NCBI GenBank assembly: GCA_965603125.1
Contig: CBFDBU010000003.1
Location: forward strand, 62,001 to 126,000
Length of the DNA stretch: 64,000 nucleotides
Direction: 5' to 3'
DNA from: JAJRTA01 sp965603125
GTDB taxonomy: Bacteria; Zixibacteria; MSB-5A5; GN15; FEB-12
Numbering within the stretch: position 1 is the first letter of the stretch; each line of letters begins with the position of its first letter. This document shows positions 61,928 through 64,000 of the stretch, piece by piece. Made by a program: the position numbers and the translations under genes. The notes under the pieces are model-generated. The model did no database searches. It was not told the origin of the DNA and worked only from the letters and a program-made list of their open reading frames with translations.

Positions 61928-62890
61928 ATGAGAATCGGAAATCTAAAGCTCAAGGGGAGAGTTCTTGCCGCACCCTTAGCGGGCATCTCCGATCAGCCCT
62001 TTCGGATACTGGCCCTGAAGGCGGGGGCGGCGATGGTTTTCACGGAAATGATTTCTTCGGAGGGGATCATTCGCAGCCAGAAAAAGACGCTGGCCATGAT
62101 GGTTTCCCGGCCTGAGATAAAACCGCTTGCGATACAACTGTTTGGCGCAAATCCCGAGGTCATGGCCGCCGCCGCCGCGATAACGGTGCGGGACTTTCAG
62201 CCGGACATGGTAGATATCAATTTCGGCTGCCCGGTCAGAAAGGTCGTCAACAAGAATGGCGGGGCGGCGGTGCTGAAGGATTTGACCCTTACTCGGGAAA
62301 TCATCGCCGCGGTGGTCGAGGGGGCCGCCCCGACGCCGGTCAGCGTCAAGATGCGCACCGGCTGGAAAGAGCAAAGCCCCGTCTATTTAGAGGTGGGGCA
62401 GATTGCCCAGGAGACTGGAGCGAAGGCGATCACCCTGCACGCACGAAGCCGGGCCGAGGGATTTGCGGGGAAGGCTGACTGGTCGGCGATCAAACGGGTC
62501 AAAGAGGCGGTCGATATCGTTGTGATCGGCAACGGCGATGTGAGAACTCCCGAGGACGCCCGCCGCATGTTCGACGAGACCGGCTGCGACGCCGTTATGA
62601 TCGGCCGGGCGGCGCTCGGTGATCCCCACATTTTTGGACGCGTGAACCGTTACCTTGAGACCGGCGAGTTGGCACCGGAACCGGGCATTGCCGAGAGAAT
62701 CGCGCTTGCCACTCGTCACGCCGAACTGATGGTCGACGAATACGGCGAGCAGCACGGCGTACTCAAAATGCGCAAGATTTTGGGCTGGTATGTCAAGGGC
62801 TTAAAGGGCGCGTCCGAGCTACGGCAACGACTCGTCCGGGTGGAGAAGCTGGGGGATATTGAGGATGTTTTTGGAGAATTCATGGTATGA
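61928..62890 (+). CDS. dusB: tRNA-dihydrouridine synthase (DusB group)
   Basis: A 320-residue FMN enzyme that reduces uridines in the tRNA D-loop. APLAGISDQPFRILALKAGAAMVFTEMISSEG, the catalytic Cys101 in DINFGCPVRKVVNKNGGAAVL, VKMRTGWK, TLHARSRAEGFAGKADWSAI, GNGDVRTPEDA and AVMIGRAALGDPHIFGRV. Transcribed from the promoter just upstream; a REP-like hairpin starts 7 bases after its stop. Confidence 0.95.
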   Translation: MRIGNLKLKGRVLAAPLAGISDQPFRILALKAGAAMVFTEMISSEGIIRSQKKTLAMMVSRPEIKPLAIQLFGANPEVMAAAAAITVRDFQPDMVDINFGCPVRKVVNKNGGAAVLKDLTLTREIIAAVVEGAAPTPVSVKMRTGWKEQSPVYLEVGQIAQETGAKAITLHARSRAEGFAGKADWSAIKRVKEAVDIVVIGNGDVRTPEDARRMFDETGCDAVMIGRAALGDPHIFGRVNRYLETGELAPEPGIAERIALATRHAELMVDEYGEQHGVLKMRKILGWYVKGLKGASELRQRLVRVEKLGDIEDVFGEFMV

Positions 62891-62896
62891 GCAGCA

Positions 62897-62926
62897 GGGT
62901 GGCACCCTCAAACTTGTTTGGGGGTG
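62897..62926 (+). repeat. REP-like hairpin, left copy
   Basis: Head GGGTGG then a stem made of CACCC (62903-62907) / GGGTG (62922-62926) and CAAAC (62909-62913) / GTTTG (62916-62920), with one T-G wobble position between and a two-base loop. The same head and loop occur inverted on the other side of the transposase gene (63509-63538). Confidence 0.85.
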
Positions 62927-62932
62927 ACTCAT

Positions 62933-63478
62933 CTATGTCAGTGGTATGTCTTCTCTATCTATGGGTATGGGACCACATCCCAAGTTGGCCCAATCCCTGA
63001 AGCTCGACCACTTCCACTCTTCAGCAGATTTCACTAATCCTGCCCTAACCGGATTATTGTGTACATAATCTATCGCGTTCATCAAGGCAACTCTACTAAC
63101 GATATTCCTGTCATAACCTCCACCTGCCTGCCAGAATCGATACGCTCTTGTTTTCGAACCTGTTGAGAACAGATCCAACAGGGCTGGTCTTGATTTTCTG
63201 ATATTGATCAGCGCGCGACGCGAAACCGACTGCTTGATGCTCTGAAGAATCCCGGCGATGTCATAGCTGTCTGAGGTTGGATAGATGATGAGATGAACAT
63301 GGTTTGGCATAAAGACATAGCCCCAGAGCCTGAAAGAGTGTTTCTGCCGGTTTTTTGAGACTGCGTCAGCCAGATATCGGCAATGCGTCTGATCCAACAA
63401 TAACCTGCGACTTTGATAGCATGAAAAGGTCAGTTCATGGGCGTGACCTGCAGTATTGATATGCACGCGTCTGCTCAT
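62933..63478 (-). CDS. REP-associated tyrosine transposase-like protein (RAYT, Y1 HUH family)
   Basis: A 181-residue HUH-family protein. HUH pair: His60-Val-His62 in GYVFMPNHVHLIIYP. The usual helix with the catalytic Tyr after it reads SIKQSVSRRALINIRK here and holds no Tyr; a conserved GGGYDRNI carries Tyr122. The C-terminus has DYVHNNPVRAGLVKSAEEWKWSS, typical of the family. It is bracketed by two inverted REP-like hairpins within 30-60 bases, the standard layout of a RAYT-REP unit. These genes are domesticated, single-copy relatives of IS200/IS605 transposases. Confidence 0.9.
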   Translation of the reverse strand: MSRRVHINTAGHAHELTFSCYQSRRLLLDQTHCRYLADAVSKNRQKHSFRLWGYVFMPNHVHLIIYPTSDSYDIAGILQSIKQSVSRRALINIRKSRPALLDLFSTGSKTRAYRFWQAGGGYDRNIVSRVALMNAIDYVHNNPVRAGLVKSAEEWKWSSFRDWANLGCGPIPIDREDIPLT

Positions 63479-63508
63479 GTTTCACACTGGGCCATGCGAT
63501 GTTGACGC

Positions 63509-63538
63509 CCGTCCCAAACAAGTTTGAGACGGCCACCC
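63509..63538 (-). repeat. REP-like hairpin, right copy (inverted)
   Basis: On the minus strand: head GGGTGG (63533-63538), then stem CCGTC (63528-63532) / GACGG (63509-63513) and CAAAC / GTTTG with the same two-base loop. Loop and inner stem are identical to the left copy; the outer stem differs, but in a compensatory manner. Confidence 0.85.
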
Positions 63539-63550
63539 GTCGCCCACAGG

Positions 63551-64000
63551 CTACATGCCATATTTGCGCATAAACAGGTTGACTCCTTCGAGCATCAGCC
63601 TGATGCGCTTCTTGTCGCCAACCTCCTCCCACCTACCGTGCGCTGCATCGTTGCGAGTGCCAGCCCACGACGTGATGTCCTTCTTATCTTGCTTCACGAT
63701 TAGGTTGTTACTGTATAGTAGACCTGCGTAGTTTTCTATACCCGGCTTGTTGTCGCCGAGTGATAGCCCCGCGCTTTCCGCCCAGTTTCGGAGGAATTCT
63801 TCCAGGGTGGCACCGATAAGCACAGCTGGTGCAGCAGGGTGCACGTCTTTCGCGGCAAGCAGTGATTCTGCCTGACCGAGTAGATCGGACACAACGTCCA
63901 GCTGCGCTCGCCTCTCAGGCGACACCTCTGATAGGAGCCCCGCCTCAACGAAATCAATAAACGACTCTAGTATTGAAGTAAGTTCTTCACTACCACCATA
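63551..64000 (-). CDS. HEPN-like protein (5' partial, runs off the window edge)
   Basis: The frame is open from the right edge (position 64000) to a TAG at 63551, giving 149 visible residues; an internal GTG at 63923-63925 could also start it. It is helical and contains ATLEEFLRNWAESAGL and ITSWAGTRNDAAHGRW, with an R-x4-H (RNDAAH) motif, the catalytic or structural mark of HEPN domains found in RNA-cutting toxins and defence proteins, but also in non-enzymatic ones. It lies next to the RAYT-REP unit. The rest of the gene and its neighbours are needed to judge function. Confidence 0.6.
   Translation of the reverse strand, partial: YGGSEELTSILESFIDFVEAGLLSEVSPERRAQLDVVSDLLGQAESLLAAKDVHPAAPAVLIGATLEEFLRNWAESAGLSLGDNKPGIENYAGLLYSNNLIVKQDKKDITSWAGTRNDAAHGRWEEVGDKKRIRLMLEGVNLFMRKYGM

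Overview
The window reads as a chromosomal segment of a Gram-negative bacterium with an outer membrane, using the standard bacterial code and fairly GC-rich. Four secreted or cell-surface proteins end in the beta-sandwich tail typified by NYPNPFNPTTTI...SGVYFYRL...KMVLLK (one more has a divergent version). There are also a PorV-like protein, a CarboxypepD_reg/TonB-dependent receptor, a dockerin-type repeat protein and a CHASE2-Ser/Thr kinase. This mix is typical of uncultured FCB-group lineages such as candidate phylum Zixibacteria. That placement is inference from gene content, not from a marker tree. No rRNA, tRNA or CRISPR array was seen.

Layout. 1-4.7 kb: end of a propeller protein, a FemAB-like acyltransferase and two glycosyltransferases, all coupled. 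4.8-9.6 kb (minus strand): a ferredoxin, an asparagine-synthase-like protein and a gingipain-family (C25) protease, each with its own signals. 9.9-26.2 kb: a nearly complete division and cell wall (dcw) cluster in the order mraZ-rsmH-ftsL-ftsI(PASTA)-murE-murF-mraY-murD-ftsW-murG-murC-ftsQ-like-ftsA-ftsZ, without murB or ddl. 26.6-27.4 kb: a short flagellin gene with its own terminator. 27.5-30.0 kb: a 15-unit FG-GAP/VCBS repeat protein with a dockerin, followed by about 400 bp of palindromes. 30.5-31.4 kb: a lipoate/biotin ligase-family gene. 31.6-38.3 kb: a TonB receptor / PorV-like / lipoprotein operon. 38.3-46.6 kb: a GT39-TPR membrane protein and two secreted proteases (S8 and M6). 46.7-50.7 kb: a YdhR-like gene and a Fur-FeoA-FeoB-FeoB-associated iron uptake operon. 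50.7-57.7 kb: a tightly packed housekeeping operon (ecfT-truA-fsa-purB-psd-pssA-purS-purQ-DUF4321-tatA-hypothetical). 57.9-61.8 kb (minus): FHA protein, metallophosphoesterase and CHASE2-kinase. 61.9-64 kb: dusB, then a REP-associated transposase gene bracketed by two inverted REP-like hairpins, then the 3' part of a HEPN-like gene cut by the window edge.

How it works together. The dcw genes supply meso-diaminopimelate peptidoglycan precursors and the divisome. The Feo operon probably brings in ferrous iron under control of the adjacent Fur-family protein. The secreted proteases and surface proteins suggest a life degrading extracellular protein and possibly polysaccharide. The minus-strand FHA/phosphoesterase/kinase trio looks like a small signalling unit.

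Most notable for follow-up: the REP/RAYT unit with compensatory base changes between its two hairpins; a recurrent TATAtT-N6-ATG arrangement suggesting leaderless mRNAs; murE apparently starting at ATC; a one-base anomaly at the rsmH start; a TonB receptor with a calcium-loop-rich insert; and the compound palindromes at 30.05-30.45 kb.
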